Positions 34,226-42,714 of a stretch of DNA of 64,000 nucleotides are shown piece after piece. The position numbers were made by a program, and so were the translations under genes. The DNA lies in NCBI RefSeq assembly GCF_024055605.1, contig NZ_JAMXLX010000013.1:1-64000 (forward strand), in the 5' to 3' direction. Under the pieces are notes generated by a model, which worked only from the letters and a program-made list of their open reading frames with translations, ran no database searches and was not told the DNA's origin. Source of the DNA: Ciceribacter sichuanensis. Lineage in GTDB: Bacteria; Pseudomonadota; Alphaproteobacteria; Rhizobiales; Rhizobiaceae. Within the stretch, counting starts at the first letter, position 1, and every line of letters begins with the position of its first letter.

Positions 34226-34289
34226 CTGTAGCATTGGGCTATAGCTCCGTTGACGTATTGCGTTTTCAGGCAACGAACAGACAGATCCC

Positions 34290-35342
34290 ATGTGTGTACA
34301 ACTGCAATATATAAGAGCGATTGCGGCTCTTCTTGTCGTTTACTTTCACGCGATTCTGCAATTGCAGAAACTCAACCCGGATGCCTGGCTGAACCCTTAT
34401 CTGTTCGGCAAGAGCGGGGTTGACCTGTTCTTCGTCCTGAGCGGTTTCGTCATGTGGATCACCACGTCGGACAAGCCGTTGACCGTTGCTGACTTCTGGT
34501 GGAAGCGCGTTCGCCGCATCGTGCCGCTCTATTGGGCTGTTACTCTGCTTGCCGCCGGGGTCTCGCTTATCATTCCGCAGATGCTGAAGTCGACCCAGTT
34601 CGACCTGCCGCATATCCTGGCGTCTCTCGCCTTCCTGCCGTGGATCAACCCGTCGGATCCGGATCATTACATGATCGCACCGCTGATCGTTCCCGGCTGG
34701 ACGCTGAACTACGAGATGTATTTCTATCTGCTGTTCGGCCTCTGCCTCGTTGTGCCGGTGCGCCACAGGATCGCCGCTCTCGTCGCGCTGATCGGCAGCA
34801 TCTTCCTGCTCTGCAATCTTGCTCCGGTGAACACCGCCACCCGCTTCTACGGGGATTCGGTGATCTTCGAATTCGTCGCCGGTGTCCTCCTCGGACAGAT
34901 CTACAAGAAGGGCGTTTCCATGCCGGGTCCGGTCGTCGCGGCCATGGTCGCGATCGGCTTTGCGGCTTTGATGTTCAACGATTATCTCGAGATCGACCTG
35001 CCGCGCGTGTTCACCATCGGCATTCCGGCCGTGGTCATCATCTTCTTCGCAACGTCGATCCGCATCCCCGATACCAAGTCCTGGCGCTGGCTGCGCATTC
35101 TCGGTGACGCCTCCTATTCGATCTATCTGACTCATATCTTCACGCTGGCCGGCTCGCGCATGATCTACCCCCATGCAATCTCCATCCTGCACAGCGACAC
35201 GCTGTTCGTTGTGTTGATGATGGTGATTTCGACGCTCGCCGGCATCGCCAGCTATTATGTCTTCGAAGTCCCGGTCGGCAGGATGCTGTCGTCGGTAAAC
35301 CTGCCCCGGGATAGCCGGGTGGTGCCGGTCCAGAATGCGTGA
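34290..35342 (+). CDS. Acyltransferase family 3 membrane protein
   Basis: This encodes 350 residues with about ten TM helices. The N-terminal QYIRAIAALLVVYFHA is the Acyl_transf_3 signature with the catalytic His. FFVLSGFVMW and KRVRRIVPLYWAV follow, as in exopolysaccharide O-acetyl/succinyltransferases such as ExoZ. It probably decorates the polysaccharide with acyl groups at the membrane. It ends eight bases into the following glycanase frame. Confidence 0.87.
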   Translation: MCVQLQYIRAIAALLVVYFHAILQLQKLNPDAWLNPYLFGKSGVDLFFVLSGFVMWITTSDKPLTVADFWWKRVRRIVPLYWAVTLLAAGVSLIIPQMLKSTQFDLPHILASLAFLPWINPSDPDHYMIAPLIVPGWTLNYEMYFYLLFGLCLVVPVRHRIAALVALIGSIFLLCNLAPVNTATRFYGDSVIFEFVAGVLLGQIYKKGVSMPGPVVAAMVAIGFAALMFNDYLEIDLPRVFTIGIPAVVIIFFATSIRIPDTKSWRWLRILGDASYSIYLTHIFTLAGSRMIYPHAISILHSDTLFVVLMMVISTLAGIASYYVFEVPVGRMLSSVNLPRDSRVVPVQNA

Positions 35343-36429
35343 TGCCGCGGACATGGAGCAGATGAGAAAGTGGCACACGGGCAGGCACCTCCTCGTCGGT
35401 GGTTTGCTGCTTGCGCTGACGGCTGGTTCTGCTCAGGCCGCCAATGCCGATCTCTGCTTTCGCGGCGTGAACCTGTCGGGCGCGGAATATGGCGAGGCGG
35501 ACGGCAAGGAAGGCATCAACTTTACCTATCCCTCGCAGCAGACGGCGAACTACTTCGCCGGCAAGGGGTTCGATGCGGTACGTCTGCCGTTCAAATGGGA
35601 ACGGCTGCAGCGGGCTCTCGGCGCTCCGCTTGATCCTGTCGAACTGGAGAGATTGAAGACCAGTGTTGCCGGCCTGCGGGCGAAGGGTTTCACCGTCATC
35701 CTCGATCCGCACAATTTCGGTTATTATTCCGGCGGAAAGATTGGCAGTGCCCAGGTGCCGGCGCGCCAGTTCGCTCAGTTATGGATACGGCTTGCCGCCG
35801 AGTTCGCCAATCAGGATGGCATCGTCTTCGGCCTGATGAACGAGCCCTATGATATTGATCCGAAGGATTGGCTGGATGCAGCGAACCAGGCGATTGCCGG
35901 TATCAGGGCGGTGAAGGCGCGCAATCTCATTCTGGTGCCGGGAACCTACTGGAGCGGTGTCAGCAGCTGGGAAACGGATTTCGGCAAGGGCGCCAACGGC
36001 CCTGTGATGCTTGGCGTCCGCGATCCGATCGACAATTACGGCTTCGAGGTCCATCAGTATATGGACGAGGATCTTTCCGGTACCCACAGGGCTTGCGTGA
36101 ACGCCGATATCGCCGTCAACGCGATCGCGAAGCTTTCTGAATGGCTGCGTACCCATGACAAGCGTGCTTTCCTGGGTGAATTCGGGGGATCTGAAGATCC
36201 TGATTGCCTTGCCGGCCTGACGCGGATGACCAAGCAGATGGCCGATGATTCCGATGTCTGGCTCGGCTGGACCTATTGGGCCGGCGGTGACTGGTGGCCG
36301 GAGGGCGAAGGCAACAACATCAAGCCGACGGCCAAGGGGGATCGCAAGCAGCTTTCGGCGCTTGTTCCCAATCTGTCGCCATCGGCATCGAAACCGGGTT
36401 CCTGCGCAATCATTCCTCCGCAAGGATAA
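35335..36429 (+). CDS. GH5 family glycanase (endoglucanase-like), secreted
   Basis: This encodes 364 residues from the first ATG. The signal peptide is HLLVGGLLLALTAGSAQA, so the true start may be ATG 35353 or 35362 after the GGAG. The catalytic domain has the acid/base Glu170 in FGLMNEPYD and the nucleophile Glu282 in FLGEFGGSE, the GH5 pair, with HNFGYY and WTYWAGGDWW around the cleft. It would cut beta-glucans in the periplasm or outside the cell. In polysaccharide clusters such enzymes trim or release the nascent polymer. It overlaps the acyltransferase gene. Confidence 0.87.
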   Translation: MRDAADMEQMRKWHTGRHLLVGGLLLALTAGSAQAANADLCFRGVNLSGAEYGEADGKEGINFTYPSQQTANYFAGKGFDAVRLPFKWERLQRALGAPLDPVELERLKTSVAGLRAKGFTVILDPHNFGYYSGGKIGSAQVPARQFAQLWIRLAAEFANQDGIVFGLMNEPYDIDPKDWLDAANQAIAGIRAVKARNLILVPGTYWSGVSSWETDFGKGANGPVMLGVRDPIDNYGFEVHQYMDEDLSGTHRACVNADIAVNAIAKLSEWLRTHDKRAFLGEFGGSEDPDCLAGLTRMTKQMADDSDVWLGWTYWAGGDWWPEGEGNNIKPTAKGDRKQLSALVPNLSPSASKPGSCAIIPPQG

Positions 36430-36550
36430 GACTAAATTAACCATGAAGTTTCATGATTTATCGAGAAACGGACGTCTCGTAGTCAGCCTGCGAGACGTGT
36501 TCCCGCGTGACTGAACGCAACCAGTTCGATGAAGAGTGTGACCTGAGCAT

Positions 36551-38194
36551 ATGGCCGGCCCCAAAAGCGAATATCGGCGCATGAGCGATCGTTCCGCTCC
36601 CTTAGACGGCGGGATGAATGTGAGCCTTCGTCGATATCTGGACGCCTCCAAGGAACAAACGTCATCCCGGGAAGCTTGGCCTGATGTTAGCGAGAGCCGC
36701 ATCGAGATCGGGTCGGAGGCGGGCGAGCAGGCCGCTCCGCAGCCGCGAGGCGAGGGATCGGTTCGCACGCTGCCGCCGCAGTCGGATGCGCGCGGATCGA
36801 CTGCCATCGATGGACGGTCTGATGTTGGGACTTTCGTTGATGACGGGCCGCTTGTCGTCGATCTGCAATTCGTCTTTTCCTCCGCCTGGAAGCGGCGCAA
36901 GACCATTCTCGCCGGTGCCGTCGTCTGTGGCCTCCTTGGCGGAGCCATGACCACGCTGTTGTCGAAGAACTACAGCGCTGCCGTCACGCTCTATTTCGAT
37001 CCGCAGAAGCTCGCCGTGGAACTCGTTGACGGCGACCGGTCGACGTCACCGGAGGTGCTGAACGCCACCATCGACAGCCAGACACGCATCATTACCTCCT
37101 ATGCGGTTCTCGAAAACGTTGCGAAGAACCTCAAGCTGACCGCCGATCCTGAATTCGTGGGCAGGCCTTCCGGAAATGCCACGACCGACATGAACACGGT
37201 CGTCTCCAACCTGCAGAAGCATGTCGAGGTCTCCCGTCAGGACAGCACGTACATCTTTCAGGTCAAGGTGAAGGCGAATGCGCCGGAAAAGTCGGCTGAC
37301 ATCGCCAATGCCGTGGTCGCCGCCTATCTCACTGACTCGCGGCTCAACGCCGAAAGCAGCTATGGCAGCGTCAATGCCGGTCTTGTCGGTCGCCTGACGG
37401 ACCTGCGGCAGGCAGTTATCGCCGCCGAGGCGGAGGTCCGGGATTTCACCTCCAAGAATGACCTTTATGCCGTGGGTGGCGATCAGATCGCCGACAAGCG
37501 TCTGCAGTCGTTGGACGACCTGTTGGTCACGGCGCAGCACAAGACCATCTCGGCGAAGGCCCAACTCGACACCGTATCGAAGCTGGGTATCGACAATGTC
37601 CTGATTGCCGATGGCGGGAGCGACAACGGAAGCTCGAGAACAATTTCGGATCTCAGGAACCAGTATGCGAACTTGTCCGCCAATGTCAGCAGCCTGACAG
37701 AGCGGCTGGGGCCGAGGCACCCGCAATTGCAATCGGCGAAGGCCTCGCTGGAGGATGTCAAGCGTCAGATCCAGTTGGAGCTTGAGCGCATGGTCGTGGT
37801 CGCGCGCAACGCCTATCAGTCCGCCCAGAATGAAGAGGCGGACCTGGTCAAGGAGATGAACGTCCAGAAGGCCTCCCAGGCGACGAATTCGACGGCGCTC
37901 ATCGAACTCAGCGAACTGGAACGCAAGGCGAAGGCGGCTCGTGACATCTACGAGGCGGTCCTGAAGCGCAGCGAGGAAACGTCTGCGCAGAAGAGCCTCT
38001 ACGAGAGCAATGTGCGTATCGTCGCCCAGGCTATCCCTTCTCCGGTGCCGGATGGCCCGGGCCGAAAGGCGCTACTGATTGCCGGCATCTTCGGCGGAGC
38101 TGTGCTCGGCTTCGGATTGGGGATCATGGCGGCAGTCGCTTACGCTCTCTATGTTCGGATCGGACGTCGGTCACCTCGCGTAGAGGCTCACTGA
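36551..38194 (+). CDS. Wzz/GumC-type polysaccharide co-polymerase
   Basis: This encodes 547 residues. A 110-residue charged N-terminal cytosolic region precedes TM1 (about 116-136, KTILAGAVVCGLLGGAMTTL). A Wzz-like domain and long coiled coil (about 250-460) follow, then the GNVR-like segment, with TM2 near 510-535 (KALLIAGIFGGAVLGFGLG). There is no tyrosine-kinase domain, unlike full-length ExoP. It is expected to set chain length and link polymerase to export. ATG 36551 was used; the N-terminal extension is unusual, and a later start at 36581 or 36614 is possible. Confidence 0.82.
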   Translation: MAGPKSEYRRMSDRSAPLDGGMNVSLRRYLDASKEQTSSREAWPDVSESRIEIGSEAGEQAAPQPRGEGSVRTLPPQSDARGSTAIDGRSDVGTFVDDGPLVVDLQFVFSSAWKRRKTILAGAVVCGLLGGAMTTLLSKNYSAAVTLYFDPQKLAVELVDGDRSTSPEVLNATIDSQTRIITSYAVLENVAKNLKLTADPEFVGRPSGNATTDMNTVVSNLQKHVEVSRQDSTYIFQVKVKANAPEKSADIANAVVAAYLTDSRLNAESSYGSVNAGLVGRLTDLRQAVIAAEAEVRDFTSKNDLYAVGGDQIADKRLQSLDDLLVTAQHKTISAKAQLDTVSKLGIDNVLIADGGSDNGSSRTISDLRNQYANLSANVSSLTERLGPRHPQLQSAKASLEDVKRQIQLELERMVVVARNAYQSAQNEEADLVKEMNVQKASQATNSTALIELSELERKAKAARDIYEAVLKRSEETSAQKSLYESNVRIVAQAIPSPVPDGPGRKALLIAGIFGGAVLGFGLGIMAAVAYALYVRIGRRSPRVEAH

Positions 38195-38330
38195 CGCGTC
38201 GATGTGGATGCCCGGGTTCACGGTCGGGCGCAGGCAATGTCGCAGCCGCGAAAAATACGTTGCACGCAGGCGCTCGCCATCCAACAATAGCGATAGAGTT
38301 ATCCGGCAAGGGCCTTTCAGGAAATGAGGA

Positions 38331-39446
38331 ATGTCTCCGAAACCGGATGCTCAAGGCTCTTGTGAAATGCGGGGCGAGAAGGATCTCTCCGGCGGCGATC
38401 TCGGCGAGGTCCCCAAGGGCGCGACACTTAGCGAAACCCTTATTGCCGAGGAAATCGAAAGACAGAAGTCAGGGATTACTCGTGCATCCCTCTGGATCTG
38501 GTTGCCGGGACTGCTTGCCCTTGCCGTTCTCTTTTTGCTGGCGCTGCACTTCGAAGAACTGAAGCATTTTGCCGAACTCGCAGCCGCCGCCGATGTGCGA
38601 TGGCTACTGCTCGGAGCCGTCATTCAGGCGCTGACTTACGTCTGCGCAGGCGGCGTATGGTGGCTTGCTCTCTGGCACGCCGGCTATCCAATGCGCTTTA
38701 TCGGGTTTGCTCCGCTTGGGCTCGGGAAGTTGTTTGTGGATCAAGCTCTTCCGACTGGTGGGGTCAGTGGAACAATTCTGGTGACTGCGGGCCTGAAGAA
38801 CCGTGGAATACCTTTGCGTATCGCCTTCTACGCAATGCTGACGGGCTTGTTTACCTACTACACTGCCTATCTTGCGTCCGCTGTCGTCTGCTTCTTCGTT
38901 ATCTACATGGACCACAGGATGGGACCTGTGCTGGCCTCAACCTTCGCCGTCTTCGCAGTTGTCGCCCTGTTCATCCCCTTGTCGGTCCTCGCGATGAAGA
39001 CGTCGGGTCAACGCTTCATTCCCAAGTGGATCGCAGGGCAGAGAATTGTCAGGATCCTGCTGATCGGGATCGCCGAGGCGCCGCTTGTGCAGTTGATGAA
39101 CACACGCCTGTTTCTCGGCGCTTTCGCGTTCCAGATTGCTATCGTCGTTCTCGACGCCACGACCCTCTGGATCGGCTTCAAAGCGATTGGCCAGGACGTC
39201 GATCTGTTTGTTGCCTTTGCCGGCATGGTGGCTGGCTCGGTCGGGGCGACCATTGGTCCGGCTCCCCTGGGTTTCGGTACATATGAGGGTTCCGCAGTGG
39301 CAATCCTTGCGATCCTCGGGGTTCCCGTCGCTCCTTCGATAACAGCCGTTGTCTTGTTCAGGGGGCTTTCGTTCTGGCTTCCGATGGTCCCCGGCATATG
39401 GTTTGCCCGCCGCGAGCTTGTTTTCCGCAAGAAGGAACCCACCTGA
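38331..39446 (+). CDS. LPG-synthase TM-region/flippase-like membrane protein (UPF0104)
   Basis: This encodes 371 residues with about eight TM helices after a 60-residue cytosolic N-terminus. The family is recognised from GLGKLFVDQALPTGGVSGT and the C-terminal PAPLGFGTYEGSAVAIL, both typical of AglD2/UPF0104 (lysylphosphatidylglycerol synthetase TM region) proteins. These are suggested to flip or transfer lipid-linked substrates. It lies 136 bases after the Wzz gene on the same strand. A lipid-intermediate flippase role is inferred from context; no classical Wzx is present here. Confidence 0.75.
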   Translation: MSPKPDAQGSCEMRGEKDLSGGDLGEVPKGATLSETLIAEEIERQKSGITRASLWIWLPGLLALAVLFLLALHFEELKHFAELAAAADVRWLLLGAVIQALTYVCAGGVWWLALWHAGYPMRFIGFAPLGLGKLFVDQALPTGGVSGTILVTAGLKNRGIPLRIAFYAMLTGLFTYYTAYLASAVVCFFVIYMDHRMGPVLASTFAVFAVVALFIPLSVLAMKTSGQRFIPKWIAGQRIVRILLIGIAEAPLVQLMNTRLFLGAFAFQIAIVVLDATTLWIGFKAIGQDVDLFVAFAGMVAGSVGATIGPAPLGFGTYEGSAVAILAILGVPVAPSITAVVLFRGLSFWLPMVPGIWFARRELVFRKKEPT

Positions 39447-39484
39447 AATCATGGTGTAGACGCCACGACGGACGCAAGTAAGTC

Positions 39485-40438
39485 TCAGTTCTTCGAGCGC
39501 AGGGACTGAGGCAGGAAATTGCGGCCGATCCGCTCGACGATCCGCTGGCGTACGAGCGGTTCGCTGGCAATGAGCTTGGCCATCTTGGAGAATTCCCGTT
39601 TGACGCGGGCCCTGTGGAAGGCCGCGATCGCCGCTTCACGACGCAGGACGGCGATGCGTTTTGCGAAGCCGCTGTTTTCCTCCGGTGAGAGCTGCTTCCT
39701 GAGCCGTTGCCAGATTTCCACCAAAGCGTATATCAGGGGCTCCGTATCTGCGGTACTGCGTGAATAGGGTGAGGCGGCGCGACTGATGAGACCGACGGGT
39801 GTCGCATACACATAGAGCGCTTCATTGACGAACATCGCCCGCCCGCCATACGCCATGAATTCGAGGTTGAAGATCAGGTCTTCGCCCACGCGCACGTTTT
39901 CACGATAGGACACGCCGTGCTCGACGAGGAATTGTCTTCGGATCAGCGGCTGCAGGTATCCGAAATCGTGAGTATCGGCCGCGCTCGGCAGAACGAAGTC
40001 GATCAGATGCAGGCACCGATCCTCGATCCTTTCATAGATAGGGCCTGTCTCGATGCCGGCCCCGACATCGTAGCCCATGATGTTGTCGGCAATGAAATCA
40101 GCTTCGTCCGCATGCGCGAGGAGGCGGACCAGCCGGTTCGGTTTCCACCAGTCGTCGGAATCGAGAAGTCCGATCCATTCGCCACGAGCAGCCTTGAAGC
40201 CGATGTTGCGGGCCGCGGAAGGGCCGCCGTTCTTTTCGCAACGGATCACCCTGACGCGTTCGTCCTGGGCATAGACTTCGCTGACGAAGTCGGCGGTGCC
40301 GTCGGACGAGGCATCATCGACAACGATGACCTCCACAGGCACTTTTTCCTGCTGAAGTGCGCTATCGATCGCCGTACATACGCAATCACGCGTATTGTAC
40401 GTCGGCATGACGACGGAAACCGTCGGATGGTCAGTCAT
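39485..40438 (-). CDS. GT2-family glycosyltransferase
   Basis: This encodes 317 residues. The GT-A fold starts VSVVMPTYNTRDCVCTAIDS, with VIVVDDASSDGT and the nucleotide-sugar metal motif LLDSDDWW (about residue 95). The C-terminal half is helical, with no TM anchor. It adds one sugar to a lipid-linked repeat unit in the cytosol. It is on the opposite strand to its neighbours, so it has its own promoter in the gap before 40662, which is shared divergently with the deacetylase. Confidence 0.87.
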   Translation of the reverse strand: MTDHPTVSVVMPTYNTRDCVCTAIDSALQQEKVPVEVIVVDDASSDGTADFVSEVYAQDERVRVIRCEKNGGPSAARNIGFKAARGEWIGLLDSDDWWKPNRLVRLLAHADEADFIADNIMGYDVGAGIETGPIYERIEDRCLHLIDFVLPSAADTHDFGYLQPLIRRQFLVEHGVSYRENVRVGEDLIFNLEFMAYGGRAMFVNEALYVYATPVGLISRAASPYSRSTADTEPLIYALVEIWQRLRKQLSPEENSGFAKRIAVLRREAAIAAFHRARVKREFSKMAKLIASEPLVRQRIVERIGRNFLPQSLRSKN

Positions 40439-40661
40439 GAACAGCGTCCCGCTTTATTCTTCTCCGTTCTCTTCCAACTATTGCAGCTACGCATATTTCG
40501 ATTTCATGAATCAGACTTTCGACTTTTTATAAATCATAACGAACTTGCTTCGATAGCGCTGTCTTTTCGTCCTATCCGGACCTTCCTCACGAAATCTCAA
40601 CATTGCCTGCATTAGGTTCTGGTCTGTCAAAGTTCCGCGTTTTCGCATCAAGGCCTGTGAA

Positions 40662-41774
40662 ATGTCCTACTTCATCCAAAACCTGCGCCGTTTCGCCGGT
40701 GAGTTGCTGGAAGACCCGATTGGCGGACCGGCGAGGGTTGCCGCAGCCTTGAAGGTGAAGTGGAAGACCGGGCTGGAGCAGGCGCTCGGCTCTTCGGGCA
40801 TGGGGCGTCGTCTCGCCGCCCGGTATCGCGGGCGCGGTGTCGTGCTGATGTTTCATGAGATCCATGACGACGTCGAAGGCAATCTGCGCATGGGCTGCAG
40901 CCCGGAACAGTTGCGCATGGTGCTTGCGGCGCTCAGGGCGGAAAGCAGGGATATCGTCACGCCCGATGAGGCCGTGAAGCGTCTCGCCGATCCGCAGGCC
41001 GGGGACTTTGCGGTCCTGACCTTCGATGACGGATATCGCGACAACCGGACGATGGCATTGCCAATTCTGGAAGAGTTCAGTGCACCGATGACCATGTTCG
41101 TGCCAACGGGCATGGTGACGCGTGAGGTCTATGCCTGGTGGCTTGGACTGAGAGCCCTTTTCCAGCGCGGGGATGAGGTGGAGATTGAGGCGATGGAGCG
41201 GCGTTTCACGCTTGCCGACGCCCCATCCAGGAATGCGGCCCTGCGCCAGATCGGTCTCTGGATCGGCACGGACCGTGCCCGTGCGGAAGCCCTGAACCCG
41301 ACCTTCGCTCGCCATGCGATATCGATTCCCGCGCTCGTCGACAAGGTCGCGATGGACGAGCGGGAAATCCGAAGCTTTGCCGACCATCCGCTTGTGACCA
41401 TCGGCGGACATACCACGACCCACACGTTCCTCTCCGGTCTGGATGATGCGGCCGCTTACCGGGATATCAACGACAACAAGCTCTATCTCGAAAATCTTCT
41501 GGACCGGCCCGTCCGGCATTTCGCCTATCCCTACGGAACCGAGGGGGCCTGCGGAAAGCGCGAGGCTGAATATGTGAAGGCCGCCGGCTTCGAGACGGGG
41601 TTCACCACCCGATCGGGCCATCTCTTCCCGGCCCATCTCTCGACGCCTTGCCTCATGCCTCGCGAGGATGCTGGTTTCGCCCATATGTCGAACTCGCAGC
41701 TCGCAAACAGGCTGAGCGGCGCACGCCGCGCGCTCGTCACGAAATTCGGCGATCCAGTTGCCGGACTTCGTTGA
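40662..41774 (+). CDS. Polysaccharide deacetylase (NodB-like) family protein
   Basis: This encodes 370 residues. The NodB fold shows GVVLMFHEIHDD, the metal/catalytic motif VLTFDDGYRDN (about residue 120), IGGHTTTHTFLSGL with the zinc histidines (about 250) and HFAYPYGTEGACGKRE. It removes N- or O-acetyl groups from sugars. There is no clear signal peptide, so a cytosolic or membrane-associated lipid-linked sugar may be the substrate. It is divergent from the GT2 gene and completes the polysaccharide cluster. Confidence 0.85.
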   Translation: MSYFIQNLRRFAGELLEDPIGGPARVAAALKVKWKTGLEQALGSSGMGRRLAARYRGRGVVLMFHEIHDDVEGNLRMGCSPEQLRMVLAALRAESRDIVTPDEAVKRLADPQAGDFAVLTFDDGYRDNRTMALPILEEFSAPMTMFVPTGMVTREVYAWWLGLRALFQRGDEVEIEAMERRFTLADAPSRNAALRQIGLWIGTDRARAEALNPTFARHAISIPALVDKVAMDEREIRSFADHPLVTIGGHTTTHTFLSGLDDAAAYRDINDNKLYLENLLDRPVRHFAYPYGTEGACGKREAEYVKAAGFETGFTTRSGHLFPAHLSTPCLMPREDAGFAHMSNSQLANRLSGARRALVTKFGDPVAGLR

Positions 41775-41889
41775 AGCAACCGGGCTCGAACGCCGGGAAT
41801 CTGCACCCATCCTCATTTCGGGTGAGAAAAGCTTGAGGACTATGGAACCCTTTCCCGGCTGCGGAGTTCGGAGGCCGGGAGGAATGCAC

Positions 41890-42141
41890 ATGTCCGAAAT
41901 CTTTTGCGATATCGTCCCGCACCCCGAGGGATGGATGTTTGTGAGCGAGGGCGTTCAATCGCCCATTTTCCCCTGCTATCAGCTGGCGGTCGAGGCGGCT
42001 TATCGACACGCCAACGAGAAGGCGCATGCACGACGCTTTCTCGTCCTGCGCCAGCAGGATCTCAAGGGAAGAATGTGCTCGCTTGCCGGTCACGACGGGA
42101 TAACGCCCTCGGAAGACGAAGCGCGGACGGCGCTCCATTGA
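41890..42141 (+). CDS. Small DUF2188-like hypothetical protein
   Basis: This encodes 83 residues. The layout IVPHPEGWMFVSEGVQSP, then QLAVEAAYRHANEKAHARR and FLVLRQQDLKGRM resembles DUF2188-type small proteins, in which a beta hairpin and a helix repeat. ATG 41890 has GGGAGGA at good spacing; an ATG six bases earlier is too close to it. Probably cytosolic. Function unknown; similar small proteins are common in rhizobial genomes. Confidence 0.6.
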   Translation: MSEIFCDIVPHPEGWMFVSEGVQSPIFPCYQLAVEAAYRHANEKAHARRFLVLRQQDLKGRMCSLAGHDGITPSEDEARTALH

Positions 42142-42156
42142 GGCGTTTTATCGTTT

Positions 42157-42438
42157 TCATCCCTTGACGCGGTCGGTGACGTTGATACTGACGCTGACTT
42201 TCGTGACGCCGGGAACGGACATTGCGACCTCGATCGCGCGGTCAACTTCATCCGACCAGAGTAGGTTACCGCTCAGCAGGACCGTGCTTCCTGTCGCGGT
42301 TACGGTAATATCGCTTGCGTCCACTCCCTGAGCGATGGCGAGCGCCCGGGCTACCGCGCTTTCCAGCGGTTCCTGATCGGGATTTTCGATCTCGATTTCG
42401 GGAAGTTCTTCATGGAATCGCGGCGGTTTGAAAACCAT
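42157..42438 (-). CDS. BON-domain protein
   Basis: This encodes 93 residues. A BON domain occupies about residues 25-90: VARALAIAQGVDASDITV, then GSTVLLSGNLLWSDEVDRAIEVA and VPGVTKVSVSINV, with the conserved glycines. BON domains bind membranes or envelope components. The start at 42438 follows AGGGAGGCAG; a frame open to 42525 has no site. No signal peptide is visible, so the cell location is uncertain. Confidence 0.8.
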   Translation of the reverse strand: MVFKPPRFHEELPEIEIENPDQEPLESAVARALAIAQGVDASDITVTATGSTVLLSGNLLWSDEVDRAIEVAMSVPGVTKVSVSINVTDRVKG

Positions 42439-42714
42439 CTCTGCCTCCCTGCTGGACGCCACTGGCGCCCCATGCATCAACCCGCTCGCCGTGCCGATGC
42501 GGCCTTCTCCCGGCGTTGGGTGCACTTGATAAACTGGTTCCTCGCGGCCTAACGCCCGAAAACGCTCTTTGTTCCAACCATGCCCCTTCGGCGGTTGGCA
42601 GCGCGTTGAACCTGCGTTATCAATGCATTAGTGACTTCAGCGGCGGGGAGGCATAATGGATTGCTTTGAACGGCACAGTCTCGCCCACAATTCCAGCACG
42701 GGCCTGCCGGGGCA

